Shown piece by piece: positions 33,863 to 48,235 of a stretch of DNA of 64,000 bases. Position 1 is the stretch's first letter; the number at the start of each line of letters is the position of its first letter. The position numbers were made by a program, and so were the translations under genes. The stretch comes from Vitellaria paradoxa. Taxonomy: Eukaryota; Streptophyta; Magnoliopsida; Ericales; Sapotaceae. The stretch spans positions 46,188,626-46,252,625 of the forward strand of contig CM034242.1 in the NCBI GenBank assembly GCA_019916065.1, in the 5' to 3' direction. The notes beneath the pieces are model-generated. The model worked only from the letters and a program-made list of their open reading frames with translations, was not told the DNA's origin and did no database searches.

Positions 33863-36800
33863 TTATACGGGAAGAAGTGGTCCTTTCTCGTCATGTTCAA
33901 CACGATGACTAGCCTGTCAAAGGGACACGCAAATGAAAAATCAGAAGAATAACACATCTATCAAATGTAATACAAATCACAAAAGCAGTGGTAGAAAAAG
34001 ATTCTCACATCCTCAATTTGACCAGATGCCGTCCTTACGAAGGATGCATCCTTTGACCTGGAAAAAAAAATAAGTAAACAGTGATAGGTTAGTGAGAGTA
34101 ACGTTTTTCCCCTTCTCGTCCTTTTCTATTCTCTGTCCCCCTATGTTCCACACCCGCCATCCAACCAAAATCATGTTTCTCCCCTGCTGATCGAATCCAC
34201 CATATAAACCCTCAAGAGCAGACAAAATCCTAGACTTTTTGGTGGTAATAACCAACAGACAAAACTAAGACTTGATTCTTTGAAAGAGGATCAAATCGAA
34301 GGCGGTTGATGTACATGGACTTGGGTGATGCTCTCTACATGTGTGCAGCAACGAACAATTTTTACAAGTCCATGTAATCTATCTCCCATTAACCCAAAAT
34401 ATCTTACCCCCCAAAAAAAAATATATAAGAAAGTGTAAATTTACGTGAATCATCAAGCAGTTTTTGCCGATCTTTAGTGCAGGGTTTCTCCCAAGAATTG
34501 GTGGAGGGAAATGAAATTACTTATATATTTATTTCCTATGACTAATTCTATAAAAAATTATTTTTTGACAAATATTTATTTATTTATTTTCTTGTCATTT
34601 TCCTAACCATAGTAAAAATTAAAATAAATTTAAAATTTTTCATTTTATTTTGCTTTCCTTACCTTTCCCCTCCACAAATCCTTGTTCCAAACACAACATT
34701 GAGGACGCATAATTTGGGTCTTCAAAAGCTACAAACCATTATTTTTAATTTACTTCCCCCCCCCCCCTTTTTTTTGGGGGGGGGGGGGGGGTTGCCTCAA
34801 GCTCTATTATTAATCCATATGGGTTCTACTTGACAACAAGGAAAAAAATGTCACATCACAAAAGATCAAATGCACACAATGAGTATAAAGGACAGAGTTC
34901 CATATGGCCAACACAAAGTCAAAGGCACAAATGCTTGTCCAGTCCAATTAAAGAAGAAGAATAAATAGTTGAGCTTTGACACATTCCATTTGGCTTTGAA
35001 AATACAGAAAATTATATATGCCATTGATTTTATCACACTGGAAAGTAACAAACACTCAAGCACATAAGTGCTCCTTGAAATACAATCATGCATTTTTAGG
35101 CACAAATACAAATTTCATTATGTAAAGCCAAAGAACAAATGAGGCCTCAATCCTTTCTTAAACCCAGATCCTCTTTCATGCCCTATTAAAATGCATAGAC
35201 TTGAAAATTATCCATATTCTGATTTACACATATTCATAATTTCCATTTATCTGATAAATGCCTAGTCCTCCCCCTTTACTTTCCTCTTTTACCTTCTTTC
35301 CCATCGTGAGACATCTCTCTCTCTCTCTCTCTCTGCCCCTCTCCTTCCCTCCCTTCCCCCAAAACCTGTTTTTGGCAGTTGGGCTTAAGACGAGCTGATC
35401 ATTTTTTGTGCTCTCTCTCTCTTTTCCAGGATCACTAGGACCCACAGCTAGTGATTTTGCACCTTTTCTCCTAGAAATTGTTCATACAAACTATGAAAGG
35501 AACCCAAATCACGCCCCTTTGCCCCAGTCCGCGCAGGGACAGGTTCCATGGATGAGGTGAAAATGCAGTTAGATGGGTTTTGAACCAAAGCAAATGGATC
35601 ATTAGTGCCTGGTATCTTACCATGCAAGAAATTGTAAAATTTAGCTTCTAGGTTATAAAATTCATTGTGAGGCAAGCATAAAGCTTAATTTCAAAGAGCT
35701 TCTTAACTTCATATCAAATTTCCAAGTCCCTAAAAAACACACCAGACTTAATTTTTGTACTCACTCATATTATACACAAGAATAGAGAAACAAGCATTAG
35801 CTAAAGTCAACTCATGCTGGAAGTTCACCAAAAGAACCATGAGTTGTACGCATATGGAATCTAATTAAGAACAAAGAAAACTAGTACGTACCAAGGGTTA
35901 TTCTGACCATCCATCGTCTGCAAACTACCATTTTGTGCTTCATCCTTAACCTTTGAAAGAGGTGAAAAGAACTGAACAAAGAAAATGATAAGTCTCCATT
36001 GAAAAATTATCAATCTTTCTCTCCCCCCTCTGCTAGCGTAAGTGCAACATGTTTAACTCTAGGAACAGATCAAAGGAATTGAAGCAAGAAAATAAAATAT
36101 AACCTAGGTCAAGAAAGAAATTGCAAATGCTCTCTCCCTCTCTCTCTCTCTTTCTCTCTCTCACACACATGCACGCATGCAAGCAAAAGTACCTGATGCA
36201 TTGAGATAAACACAATAGAGATTCCCAAGATAAAGTTGATAGTCAAGGTATGACCAAACAATGCAGCAGAAGCTATGCCCGTAAAAATTGTGGCAACGGT
36301 TGAGGAATACTTCTTCAAAATAGTATCTACAAGCAACAAAGAGACTTCTGATCAATATAATGCACAAAACAATAAAATAAATAAAAGGCTCTAACATGTT
36401 ATAGTAAATAATAATGCATCATCTGAAATTAAATTAAATTACAAAATTGTCCTAGGTTACTGTTTGAACCTATTTTGATTGTAGGCCCCTACCGACCTTG
36501 GAAGGGATATGGAGATCCAATTGGTAATCTTATGACCTATGCATCACTCAACTCGTGAAGTTTTTGTTCCGTAAAATAAGCAATGGTAATTGCTGAAGCT
36601 TGTACCAACTCACAAAACACCACCTTCTGAGGGAAAAAAATATATATATATATATATATTTGAAAAATAAAGTGTTATTAATAAGGGAACAAAGAGATGC
36701 TACACATATACAACTAATGTGTAAACACAATAAGAAATCTCACAAACAACACTCCTTTTCATGAATGTCAACGAAATCCAAATAATGATCGGGTCAGCAA

Positions 36801-39800
36801 ACCAAAATGCCAAGTCACCTAAAAATAGAAAAATACACTTTTTAACCTAAAATGCAGCCGCTCCCCCCCCCCCCAAAAAAAAAAAAATCCGGCTGAGTGC
36901 TGCAATTGTGCTTGTCAAGATAACTTAATATACATTACTATGCTCATTTCCTAACAAGTTAACTCTTTAGAACAATTGATGGCTTAATATGATATCAAAA
37001 ATATAGTTCCACCAGATCCAAGTTCAAGCCTTGTTATTAAGGATAGCAACGAATCGGATTGGGGTCGGGCATTGCCTATATTATTCACGAACCCATCGGG
37101 GCAAAAGATTACCCAGACTAAGCAGATACTCGACTAGTATTTTTAACTAGCTACCATCCTCTAACCCATCAATTAATCGAAAACCTATCAAGTAATCGGG
37201 TACTTATAACCTTTAAATATGAGGCAGTTACATTAAGAACAAAAATTAAAAAATTCTTTGATCTTATCTTACACCTCTACTATAATTTAAAAAAAAAAAA
37301 AAAAAATTTGTCCATTTATTATATTGAGGACCAAATCCCAAGTCTAAAATAAATTATTTGGTATCAGAATATTGAGTTATTTGGTATTAATTAAAAGGAC
37401 TCCATTCTTGTAAAACAATATATATATATATATATATATATAATTTAGTACCGAAATTGATGGTATTATTTGCATATATTCAGATATCCGATAACTTGGG
37501 CTAGTAATCAGGTAATTTAGATGAGTAATCGGTTAATACTCACCGGATACCCAATAAATGGATAATTGATGCGGGTAATTTGGGTAGTAATCGAGTAATA
37601 CCTGTTGGCACCCTATAATCAGGCTAATCAGGGCTGGTTCCGGTAATACCAAACGGGTACATTACATTTACCATCCCCATACTTGAACCCAACGATTATT
37701 TTATTTTTATACCCTAACCCATCCCATTACCCATAAAATTTAAAAATAACCGCACTTATCAAATTGGGATCGGACGGGTACCTATCGGGGTGGTTTAAAA
37801 TTTCCATTTGTTCTTATACGCTCAACTTTGCTAGTGTTGGTGCAAAATGTGATTTAGTTGCTTGCCTCTCCATCCACATGCAACACAGGATTACACATAA
37901 CGGAGTGTGTTAAAGATAGGTTGATGAACATTATTGGGCCATTTTCTAACAACATAAACGAGGGGTGCACAAAATATTCAACAAAACTCAAAAAGTGAAC
38001 CAACCCGATCTTTTAAGAGTTCAATTTTGGTTTAACCCTTTGTCTAAATTGTCAAAATAATTGTTAATGTACATTCATGTATCTCTGTATTTATGTATCT
38101 AGTCTAGGGGTGATATATCTAATTTGTACACATGACTATAAATACATATAAGAGACAACCAAATTAGGTGTCAAGCCTTTCAGTAATCCTCTCTAGTTTA
38201 CGTAGTGCCGAAGTGGGTTTTCAATTGGGCCTTACTACAATCCACGCTGTGCCTATGCCCATGTGGGCTAGTGTGGGCCAGCATGAGGGGGCTATTAAAA
38301 GTTGTCCCACATCAGCCCATTAAAAAAGTTACTTGTCCCATATGAGATATGAACTTCCCTCACCTTAAAACCCAGGTTTTAAAGTTAAGGCTCCTCCTCT
38401 TATGTGTTATTGGGTTTCTTTAATATGGTATCAAAGTGGATTTTCAACTGGCTCTCACCACAGTTCACGCTGTACCTATGTCATGCAGCCAGCGTGAGGG
38501 AGACTGTTAAAAGTTGTTCCACATCGGCCCACGAGTAAAAATTGCTTCTCTTATATAAGAGATGGACTTTTCTATTCTTAATACTTAGGTTTTGAGGTCG
38601 AGACCCCAATTCAGTTTAGTTCTTGATTTAATAAATAGTTCACCAAAAAATGTGAAGTTTCCCATTTGGAGGCATCCAATTGAATTAAATAAAATTCAGG
38701 CAGAAATCTAGTCTTAAATTATGGAAGAAGTTTGGCCAAACACAAAAGAAACACCATTACTAGATGCTCGCTACCCATTTGTTACACCTCTCAAAGTTCA
38801 AACTGCAATATCAACCAAAATCAATTCTGCACTATTAATTGTTTTGCACATGAGATCGTGCACCCACGAACACCACAAAATTAACACTCACAAAATGTAA
38901 GCATTAACTTTGTGGTATTTTTTATACGTAACTTTCTTTTCTTTTACTTCTAAAGGAAGCCACAATCAAATATATATATGTTTGTGTGAAGAAAAGCTAC
39001 TGATCCAAGTTATCAGCATGTAAGTTTGCGAAATTGAAAAAAATGGACAGTAAACGCCCAAACCAATTTCTAGAAATTTCAAGATTTGGAACTCAGAGAT
39101 TAAGGAAAATTAAAAATTTTTTATATGGTATAATCAGAATTTAAAATAAAATACATTATTGTAGAAATTTCAAGAGCTGGCATTCACACACACACAGAGA
39201 GAGAGAAGCAATAACCAATGTGTATCAGACATACCAATATTGTCACACACAATGTTATAACCAAATTTTTTGACATGAATGATAAACTATTTAACTAAGA
39301 TTCACATAATTGTCAGCTACACCGACCTGCATATTTGAAAAAGAATGAGGATAAAATCCCTTGGGCTGCATTATTGCATATTAAAAACATGGTTGCCTTT
39401 GAGTGTCCCTGCAGTATATCCAAGCTAGTCGGACCTAGAAACATTTACCATGATGAGATTAAGCGAACGATTGAAGCAAACATATCAAGGCACCCATAAG
39501 TAGCCTAGTGAATCATTAAAATCCTTACTGTCAATAGTCAATACAATATTTAAAGTAACAATAAAAGCCTAACAGAAAGAAGGGAAAAATTACAAAACGA
39601 TGCACCTTCACTTGTCCAAAAAGGCATGTGAGATGAGTTTGGTAAGAATGGGATAAATTTAGACCACGTTTAGTAAGAAGGCAAAAGTTAGAATGGAATG
39701 AAATTGAAAGTGGGAATGGAATGAATATGGAAATTAAGTGGAATGATCATTACCATTCTAGTGTTTGGTTGCCAGCATGAATAACGTGGGAATGGAATGA

Positions 39801-42800
39801 CCAATCCCATTCCCATGTTTGGTTAGCCTTATTAAACTGTTAGAAAGGAAATGAAAATTTTAAGTAGTTTTCTCACGTTACAAAGAAAAAAATAGAAAAC
39901 CTCTTGCACAAAATTTTCTCTTTTAATTTTTCACTTTTTGTTCGTACAAGTTGTGCGACTTTCCTCCAAAGAAAGAACAAATATTTTTTTACACTAATCT
40001 TACAAGTTGTTGAAAGTGTACAACTCCCGATTCAAAGCTTATGGTTCAATGTAATCAATATGAATCTTACCCTGAATTGTGGTGAATCAAACTGAATATC
40101 GTTGCAATTCGTGCTATTCAAGAAGCAAGGAAGTGGATCCGGATCTGGGTATGGTCATACAGATCCAATTTGTAAAAAAATCTATTTTTTTCTTTTTTAT
40201 TTTTATTAATTTTTTAATCAAGTTAGAGAGGCTTGTAATGGACTAACAATTCTGCAATACTTGAAAATCATTTGCACACAAGTCATTTTTAACTTTTGAT
40301 ATTCCATATTTTCTGAAGACTACGTAAGCTACTAAAACAATCTTTAAAGCTTCATAAATGTAAGATTCAAAAGCTCTTCCCCATTGCAAAATTCCGCTAT
40401 TCGTGATCCATAAGTCTTTTCCCCATTCCAAAATTCTTAACATTCAAAAGTAGTGCAAGATCTGCTATTAGTGTTTCATACCTTTAAATATGGCAATTCC
40501 AAGAATAGCCAGAAAATTGAATATCGCACCATAACCATACAAAAATAAGTTCTGCATAACAAAAAAAGGAACATCTCAAGACAACATAAAAACCAGTAGA
40601 CCAAAAGATGATAACGCCTTTCCTTTGGAAGGTGGGAAGCAGAATATAGATACGCAGAAAGCTCTATGAAATAAAAAAATAAATAAATAAATAAAGCCTC
40701 AAAACAGAAGTCAAAATAGTCTTCCAATGTTTTCCAAAAGGTAAAACAAGAGTAACCACTGATGGACTTCCTACAAAAGACAGTTTCAAGGTTTGACGAG
40801 GTTACAGAAACTATTCAAAATTGTAATCTTAGGTCTCTTGATGCCTGCTTTAAGCTTTGTCAGAGATTTTATGCCCAGTGACTTTTAGGGAGAACTTGGG
40901 GTAGACTTTGGTTGTAGACCAATATACATTCTATTTTCTTTTTGTTTTATTGTTTTTTTATTTTTATTTTTTATTTTTTATGGTTGGGGAGGGGGAGTTG
41001 TTCTGTATGATCTGTTTGAAGATCCGACAGGAAGTGGCCACAGTAATGCAGAACCAAACCCGAGGTCCAGAAGGAGATCAACAATAGTTCGTTAAAGCCC
41101 ACGTGTGAAAAATTGCAGTATTTACCTGGTAATGGTTCAAATTTGTCAATCTAAATGATGCTAACCTGCTCTATTGGTAAAAGAATTTAAGAGGGGAATA
41201 CAGCAAATCATGATCAGCCAAATAACCTCACCTGGAGGTAAATGCTCGTCTCAAATTGGCTCTTCAAAGCATACTCATTGTACACAGATGCCAAAGATGG
41301 AACAGTGACCTGAATTAGTACCCCAAGTTAGTGGCCTACTAACCATTGTATCAGATATGTTGAGTATGAAAGAATAACGGGTTCAACAAATATAAGGATG
41401 ATTTTAGTTGCTTCATTAGCTTGTCTAGTAAACGTTTTCAACATATTTTGATAAGAGGAAAAATAATCTAGAAATAGGGAAAATGAAAGTTTGAATGTAC
41501 TCTTAGAAGAGAGGAAAAGATATCTTTGCTTTGACAAAGTAAAAGATCAATTAGGCGAAAAGTATTCAAAAGTAGGAAGTGAAAATTGCTTGGTGGAAAC
41601 AAGAAATACAACAAAATACGGCATTCAATTGTAAAATCTGTAACAAATTTATGCAAGATTATACATTTTGGTATGTCATTATCTCTATAGTATAGAGAAG
41701 AATGGTTGGTTTAAAAGTAGATACTAATATAAGAATAAATCCAAAATGGCTTACTACACAAACACGTTGTGAAAATGTCCAATAACAAATCTAAACACCC
41801 ACCAATACGAAATTCATAACCATGATCTAAATGCCTGCATGGCTAAATTCAGTACCTATATCAGAGCATTCTTACTAACATATACAAATTAAAAGAGACA
41901 GATTGACTCAACTAAATAAGCAGAATTTCTGGGTCTCTTCATAATTGCACGACAATGAGCAAACTAGAAGCAGCAATACAGAGTCATTCAAACACCACAT
42001 TTCTTGAATTAACCACTTCAGCATACTGACTAGTCCTTAAAAATGCTCCAAACACAAAATTGGTCATATGAAACTCAATTCAGATATCTACATACTTACA
42101 AAGATCACCGTGTACAAGTATGCACCAGTTGCAACTGGAAGACCCAAAGCAGTAGAACCCTCACGCAGAGACCGTAACTGATTTACACTAATTCCAATGA
42201 GCAACAAAGCAAGAGCCTCCCACTGCCACAAAATTGTGCTAAAATGATAAGTAAACACACTTAATATGCTTTAAAAATATAATTCAGTAACTTGCAACCT
42301 CAAATATTCATATAATCACAAAATAACCTGAATTATGGAAAACCGGCGCCTCATTATTATCTTTAACAAAATAGCAATAACCAAAACCTGCATTAAATTT
42401 GCAATTTAACTAGAAGATTTAACGCAGGAAATTCTTTCAAAAAGAAAATGATGCAAAGTAAATCATAGTGTGGAAAAGATAAATTCAACCAAACGTGCAA
42501 TATACTATAGAGTTATCTCTACGGACAAGAATTAAATTCTATTCAATACATAGAATAGTCATTCTAATTCCAAAGTCAAATCAACTAAGTTTATAATGGA
42601 GCATAGTTGTGGCTTCCATTGTTAAGTAATAATGGAACATGACTTCGTGTTAGGTTATCTGCAAGAGGGAAGATATAGAATAGAGAAAGAATGTTTGGGT
42701 CATAGAAGACGGTCAACTTTTATTAAAAATATGTAATAACATGAATGGGTAAAATAGTCTTTTTAACAAATTTTGTTAGGTCAATTTTCAACAAGTTCTG

Positions 42801-45800
42801 ACAAGAGAGGTTAGTGTAATTATTAGAATGTGAGGGGGTGTTGTCTCACTTTTCACCAAACCTCGAGTGTGGTCAATCTATTTTACCCTTGTATTTGTAC
42901 TAGAAAGCAAGTAAGGGATGATGCCCAAATAGAGAAAAGATCAGTGCAAACGGAACACAAGATGCCATACAACCAGACCAAAATTCTTCGACAAGGTTAA
43001 AAAACCAAGATATAGAATGTAAACAAGACCATCTAGCACATAATACAATACCTTCAGGTTGCTCAACATTTTTACTGTTGCGGGATTAAAATATAGCTGC
43101 GAGAAAAAGATATGGCATAATTAGGACTTAGGCATTGTCCGAGTAAGATCAAGTAACAAAACCTAGCATCAATTATGCAGTTTAACTTCAATTAGCAACC
43201 ATTCAGTAGAAACAAAGAAATAAATTAAACATGCATTTTTAAAAATTTTTTGTCCATTATTACAGATTGGTAATGAACTCTTGGTTCTTACAGACTCAAG
43301 AGGAAAACCAATCATATTGATGTAGAGAGAAATTTCCAAAATATGTAACTTGCATGCATATATCCACAGATGAAATTTACCTGCATTATAAACTTTAGAT
43401 AGTTATTTATAGCATATAGGAGAGCCGGAACAGCTAGAAGCACATTGTTTCGAGCTGCCTGTAGGGGAAAATAAAAGAAAAAAAAAAAAAACACCAGAAA
43501 GTGTTAAAACTCTATCGAATTATTGACACATTTAGAGAGTCACTACTATATAATCTAAGCAGCTTTGGAACATAGAGATATGAGCAAACAACAAAAGAGA
43601 GAGAGAGGGAAAAAAAAGCCAAGGCTCATAGGCTCATAACTTCATGACCTATTAACCAGCCAATATCATTGAATTAAATCACAACATTTACAAGGCCACC
43701 ATTTATTAATTTTTTTTTTAATAAACAACAAAAAACTTTATAATCAATCAAAAAAGATTACAAGCATAGAGGACAAGATGTCCACCAAAAGAAAACAATA
43801 AAGCAAATAGAAAAAACTTTGGACTATCATGGCTTGACCTCCCACATGGAGAGATCAATTCTCAACCACTCACTTTAGTTAGTTGTTTATCAAGGATGTG
43901 GAGCCAGATATACATAGTTTTATGGATTTTTTAGAGCAGATGGTTATTTAATTGTGATTTTTTGAGTTGAAATTCTTTTGTGCTTGGGTGGCATCACCTT
44001 TACGCCATTTAATATAACTTTTAGTTATAAATGTACTTATTATATTGTATTTTGGTATAATTCAGTAATTCACAATATTTCGAAAAAAATATTATAATTA
44101 TTATTCCACTAGAGTTTCGTTTAGGTCTATTAGAAAACAGAAGATTTCAACTGTTTTGATGTAAAAGAAACAGTGTTTCATTCATTACCTTTAGAGCTTA
44201 TGTTACATGGACTTGGATAAGAGTGTCACATGCAGGTGAATCAAGGAGGCAGATCCATTTATTCTTTTACTCAAGGATACGGGGACACAAAAAAAAAAAT
44301 ATTCATATATTTCATATAAATATTTTTTTAAAAAATAATATGGTATCTACAAGACGTCATTAAAAGTAGTTTATGCATAATTATGTGCTAAAATTGTATT
44401 GATAAATATGTTTACATGGATATCAAATTATATATGGAACTCATATATTATGCCCTTACCCAAAAGTGCCCTTATCCTAGTGTCAAGTACCCAATACAGG
44501 TATATCATATATTTAAAAGAGTTCATATAATAGACTGGAGTAATAATGCAGAAAGCATTATAGATAACATATGTAATCCAAGATAATGAGAGCATGATAA
44601 AGTTTCCAGGGCCTATCATTTTAATGTTGATGGCCATCAAGAATCAACTTTGTTAAGAACTACATAGGTATTATAGTTAGGGTCTTATGTCTTTATGTAG
44701 ATCCATTGCCCATTAAAAAAATCAAGCCATTTGTTCTCAACACAGACAATTGCAAATCCCCCATCAGAACATCCAAAATAAAAACGATAATATATAAATA
44801 ATTATACATTCAAAAAGCTAAGGAAGTTAAAGTGCAACTAGGCAAATAGCTAACACTTTAACAAAATAAATTTAAACATAAAGACCTTTATAAGAAATTT
44901 TAAACTAACTGTCAATAGTTAATTTGATTCAAAAAGAGAATTTCTAAAAATATGAAAACGAAGCAACCTAATCTTGTCAGATGTTATCCAAAACACCAAA
45001 TTTCAATTAAATGGAACAAAATACCACAAAATAAGCTAGAATATTACCTGGATAAATGTAGAAACAGAGAGAAGGGGTTTCTCTCCAACTTTCTGATGTC
45101 GAGCCTGCAGAAAATGTCAAATTAAACATTCAAAACAAGAACCTGTATATATCAATTACAAAAGAAAAGTACTGCTTAATGACCTAAGCCACTATTAAAG
45201 ATCTTGTAAGGCTTTCTATCATCAAAGGAGTCGTGGGCTAAGGAAGTCATCTAGCCCAACATAGTCGTGACTCAACAGTTGGGCAGAATTCCATAAATTT
45301 GCACTTTGGCTTTGGCATGGGCCAAGCTTGAATACTAGAATTTTTTCTAGGGGACGCGTAGACAAACCTCATTAAACTGTGCAAAACAATCCCTCACACC
45401 ATAACCATATCACACAAATTCTCCTCCCAAATGATCTACTTACCACAAATATCCAAAACCAACAAACTAGGAAACAGCATTCATAACCCCCATAGGCTAG
45501 ATGCACATGCCACATTCATAATTCCTTTCTTTAACCTCCATGAGGGATGTCTAGGGTCTCCAACGAGGATTCAAAGCCCATGGATGATGCCATGAAGGTC
45601 AGTGTGTCAGTGTTGTGTGGTGCTTTCGATTTAGAGGTTTAGTGATAGGCATTTGCTTCATCCCGCATAATATACACCTATCACGTTGTCCTAGACTAAG
45701 TGGGCTATTAAGTCACAGCAAATGCCAAGTGCTCCAAGATATTGGCATGGGCTTGAATTTAATCTTGCTTATGAGGGTCTCATGGCCAAAGACAAGTAGC

Positions 45801-47559
45801 AAAGGAGCAATGCAACACTCCGGGGAAGCGGCAATGGCACAGAGTGCTACGTGTCAAACACTTCAGATTGGTGTGGTGTTACTTGTTGGCAATGGATCAA
45901 GATGTTACCTCACTCGGCAACATATCAATGCAAGATGCTAAGGATGCACAAGTATTGATCAATGGAAGGACAAGTGTATGAAGATTGCTTTGTGAACACA
46001 AGTGACGCACTCGGTGCTTGGATAGGCAAAAGAAACTCCTTGGCTATGTAAGGTGATAATGAATAGGTAGTTAAGTGCGAAATGATATGGCTAGAAGCCT
46101 TGATAATGATGGACCCTTACGTGTGGCCAGTGCCTAGCTTGTGTTCAAGCTTAGTGTGGCGAAGCAACCGGTTGGACGTGTCAAGATACAATTGGTGACA
46201 ATCAAGTCTCCAAGTAGTGTTCTTAGGCTTCCTATATTATTGGTAACGTAGGAAACATCTCTATTTTTTCTAGAACCTTCCTTTCGGGAGTTGTTCTTGT
46301 CCACAAAGCTAGTGAGCTTGAAATCATGCAGACATGGTATCTTAAAATGTACAACCCTATGTTTTTCTCAACTCTCACAAAAGAATCTTATTTAAAAAAA
46401 AAAAAAAAAAAAAACGAAGAGACAAAAGGGGGGCAAGGGGCAATACGTGATCGAGATTAACTTAGGGTGTGTTTGGCACGCTAAAAAAGTGGATAAATCT
46501 CTAAAAACCTCTAAAAAAAACTCTAAAACTCTCTAACACATTTTACCCTCCTCGTACTTCATGAAATTTCTAAAAATTTATATACATCTACATATCCCAA
46601 TAAATTTTTACAAACTCTAATAACAATTCCACAAACCCAATAACTTTTCTACAAATCCCAATAACTTTTCAACAATTTTCAAAAAATCTAACAAAGTCAT
46701 CGAAACAAACCCAAAAAACCCAAAAAATCTAACAAAGTCGTCGAAACAGTTTCTCTCCAATATTCTAACACAAAAGTCAAAAAGTTCAACAAATTTCAAA
46801 AAAATTCTAACAAAAATCTGTCAGAACGAACCCAAAAATCCGTTCAAACGATTTCTCTCTTCAATATTCTAACACAAAAGTCAAAAAGTTACGCAATTCA
46901 TCTCTGAAAAACATGATTTGGTGGCTGAACACCAAATGCCAAAAAATTACTCAAACCACATTTTTCGTTATTTTTTGACGCTCCAAACGCACCCTCATTA
47001 TATTGATTGTTGATAATTGATATAGTGTGAGAAGAGTTAGTATTTACTCAATCAAGAAATCTCAAAAAATATGAAAATATATGGAAGTATACGCACAAAT
47101 TGGATGGATTTAGGCACAATGGCTACTTATGAAGAGATTAACGTACCTGGAACAAGAGCATAATAATTGCGAATAGAACTTTTGTAGCCTCGGTCAAAAA
47201 GTTAACGCTAATGGGACTAAACTTGAAACTCCCATCCACTTTGGACAAGTAAACCAATATTGGCTGCAAATAGAAACACCAAGAAACGCAAGCATGTATT
47301 TAAATTCAAAACATGTTATTCACGCTGTCATTGTCCATGCAATTAAGTTACTATCCAAAATTGGGGTCAAGACAGATAAGATTAATTCAATCACCTGTAA
47401 ACCAACCAGGATGCAATCCCCAAAAACCAGAAGCACATTAAGGGCCCGGCTATTTGACGAAACCTTATTCCTATGTTTGTCATAAGCTTTTGAAATCGCT
47501 CTTGTGGTTGGGGACATCAATTTAGATTTGCAAACACTACATTCTACTGGCCCATCCAT
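33863..47559 (-). CDS. Golgi nucleotide-sugar transporter (CMP-sialic acid transporter / UDP-galactose transporter family)
   Basis: Membrane antiporter that moves a nucleotide sugar into the Golgi in exchange for the nucleotide monophosphate; the substrate cannot be told from sequence. Fourteen exons join with GT-AG borders and no break: 47395-47559, 47147-47263, 45048-45104, 43381-43458, 43052-43096, 42328-42387, 42100-42222, 41232-41309, 40482-40551, 39327-39434, 36193-36326, 35892-35971, 34009-34057, 33863-33913. The product is 404 aa, close to the Arabidopsis At3g59360/At2g43240 proteins as I recall them. Family marks: [14 protein letters not shown] at the N-terminus, [84 protein letters not shown]. 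Exons encode about ten hydrophobic segments. The tail ends EKGPLLPV. Introns hold a TRIM array, a hAT-like repeat and a Harbinger-like MITE, yet the exons are clean, so I expect a working gene. Confidence 0.95.
34756..34791. repeat. C12-T8-G16 perfect hairpin-forming tract
   Basis: Twelve C, eight T and sixteen G in direct succession: a perfect 12-bp GC stem with a T8 loop. Lies in transporter intron 12 (34058-35891). Confidence 0.8.
35312..35334. repeat. (CT)n microsatellite
   Basis: About 11 CT units within transporter intron 12; a second CT tract lies at about 36131-36164 next to exon 11. Confidence 0.85.
36642..36660. repeat. (TA)n microsatellite
   Basis: Run of about nine TA units in transporter intron 10. 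A similar run lies at about 37423-37442. Confidence 0.85.
37037..37800. repeat. hAT-like non-autonomous repeat, degenerate
   Basis: Begins taaggatagcaacgaatcgg and is packed with gggtaatcgag / acccgatta-type words, as in the common plant hAT-derived repeats. A candidate inverted end (ttggcaccctat, about 37608) is weak and no 8-bp duplication was found. In transporter intron 10. Confidence 0.35.
38203..38640 (+). mobile_element. Tandem TRIM array (short LTR elements sharing LTRs)
   Basis: Order: internal (38203-38292), LTR (38293-38424), primer site tggtatcaaagtgg (38426), internal (to 38504), LTR (38505 to about 38640). LTRs begin tattaaaagttgtcccacat and tgttaaaagttgttccacat. Both internal segments share gtgggttttcaattgg/gtggattttcaactgg, cacgctgt and a purine tract (gcatgaggggg / gcgtgagggaga) just before the LTR. 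No coding capacity, as expected of terminal-repeat retrotransposons in miniature. In transporter intron 10, antisense to the gene. Confidence 0.75.
39659..39836. repeat. Possible small MITE
   Basis: gaccacgtttagtaagaaggc at one end and, inverted, aaggctaaccaaacatggga at the other give a weak inverted repeat, with gaatggaatg words inside in both orientations. In transporter intron 9; low confidence. Confidence 0.3.
45180..46330. other. Unclassified GC-richer insert in transporter intron 2
   Basis: This stretch is richer in GC than the surrounding intron and has an open frame at 45615-45941 on the plus strand, but I recognise no protein family, LTR or inverted end. Confidence 0.3.
46465..46994. 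mobile_element. Harbinger-like MITE in transporter intron 2
   Basis: Ends gggtgtgtttggcacgctaa and, inverted, gggtgcgtttggagcgtcaa form strong terminal inverted repeats. Flanks are tta on the left and tca on the right, a tta target duplication with one change. About 530 bp. Internal direct repeats include atctaacaaagtc and caatattctaacacaaaagt. Confidence 0.75.
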
Positions 47560-48050
47560 CTTGAATCAACCAACCACCGCTCGCTTTATACACGAACTTC
47601 GAGAAAAGATAAATTGGCAATATCAGAAAATCTCAAAGGTAGGAAACAATTCAAAAACCACAAAATAAAGTCAAATGTGAACATGCAATTTAATCCAATG
47701 GTGAACAAAGTTTTATTATAAGAAAAAAAAAATGGATAACAGATTGCGTATGTCAGCTGAGCAACTGAATTTTGCAGTCAATTTGTACTCGAGCATAAAT
47801 ACAATGTATAAATGGAACACACAAAAACCAAAACAAAAAAGAAACAGTGATTAGAGGAGGCAGAATCGGGATCGTACCTAGAGATTCAACCAGATCTTGC
47901 CATTCAGAATACGAAAAAGTACTGTCCTATACCTTTCCTTCTGTCTATCTATATACATATACACATCAACAATCTGAATGGAAAATCAAAGTGGGGAAAG
48001 AGGGCAGAGAACAGTTCGATCTAAGTCGAAGTTGGTGGACTTAATTTGAA
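47560..48050 (-). promoter_or_regulatory. 5' UTR and promoter region of the transporter gene
   Basis: Upstream of the ATG at 47559. The minus strand has a good splice donor (AG then GTACGATC) with its exon side at 47878, so a 5' UTR exon at about 47878-48050 followed by a leader intron is possible; the matching acceptor is not settled. No clear TATA box chosen. Confidence 0.35.
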
Positions 48051-48235
48051 TGCGTGATTGTATGCAAATATACAGATGATGAGGTTGTAAACCTCGCTGC
48101 CTCCCAACGCAGGAACTTCTGCACGCGATTATTATTTCCTTAAATTAGGGGAATACTGTTGTTTAGGGTAATTTACTCGGTGTTTACCCATATGCCCAGA
48201 ATGTGCAACGCTATAATTGGAGGCAATAACACTTT

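Noticed and set aside
45615..45941. 108-codon open frame in transporter intron 2
   Set aside because: No recognisable domain and no element ends around it; kept only as an unclassified insert.
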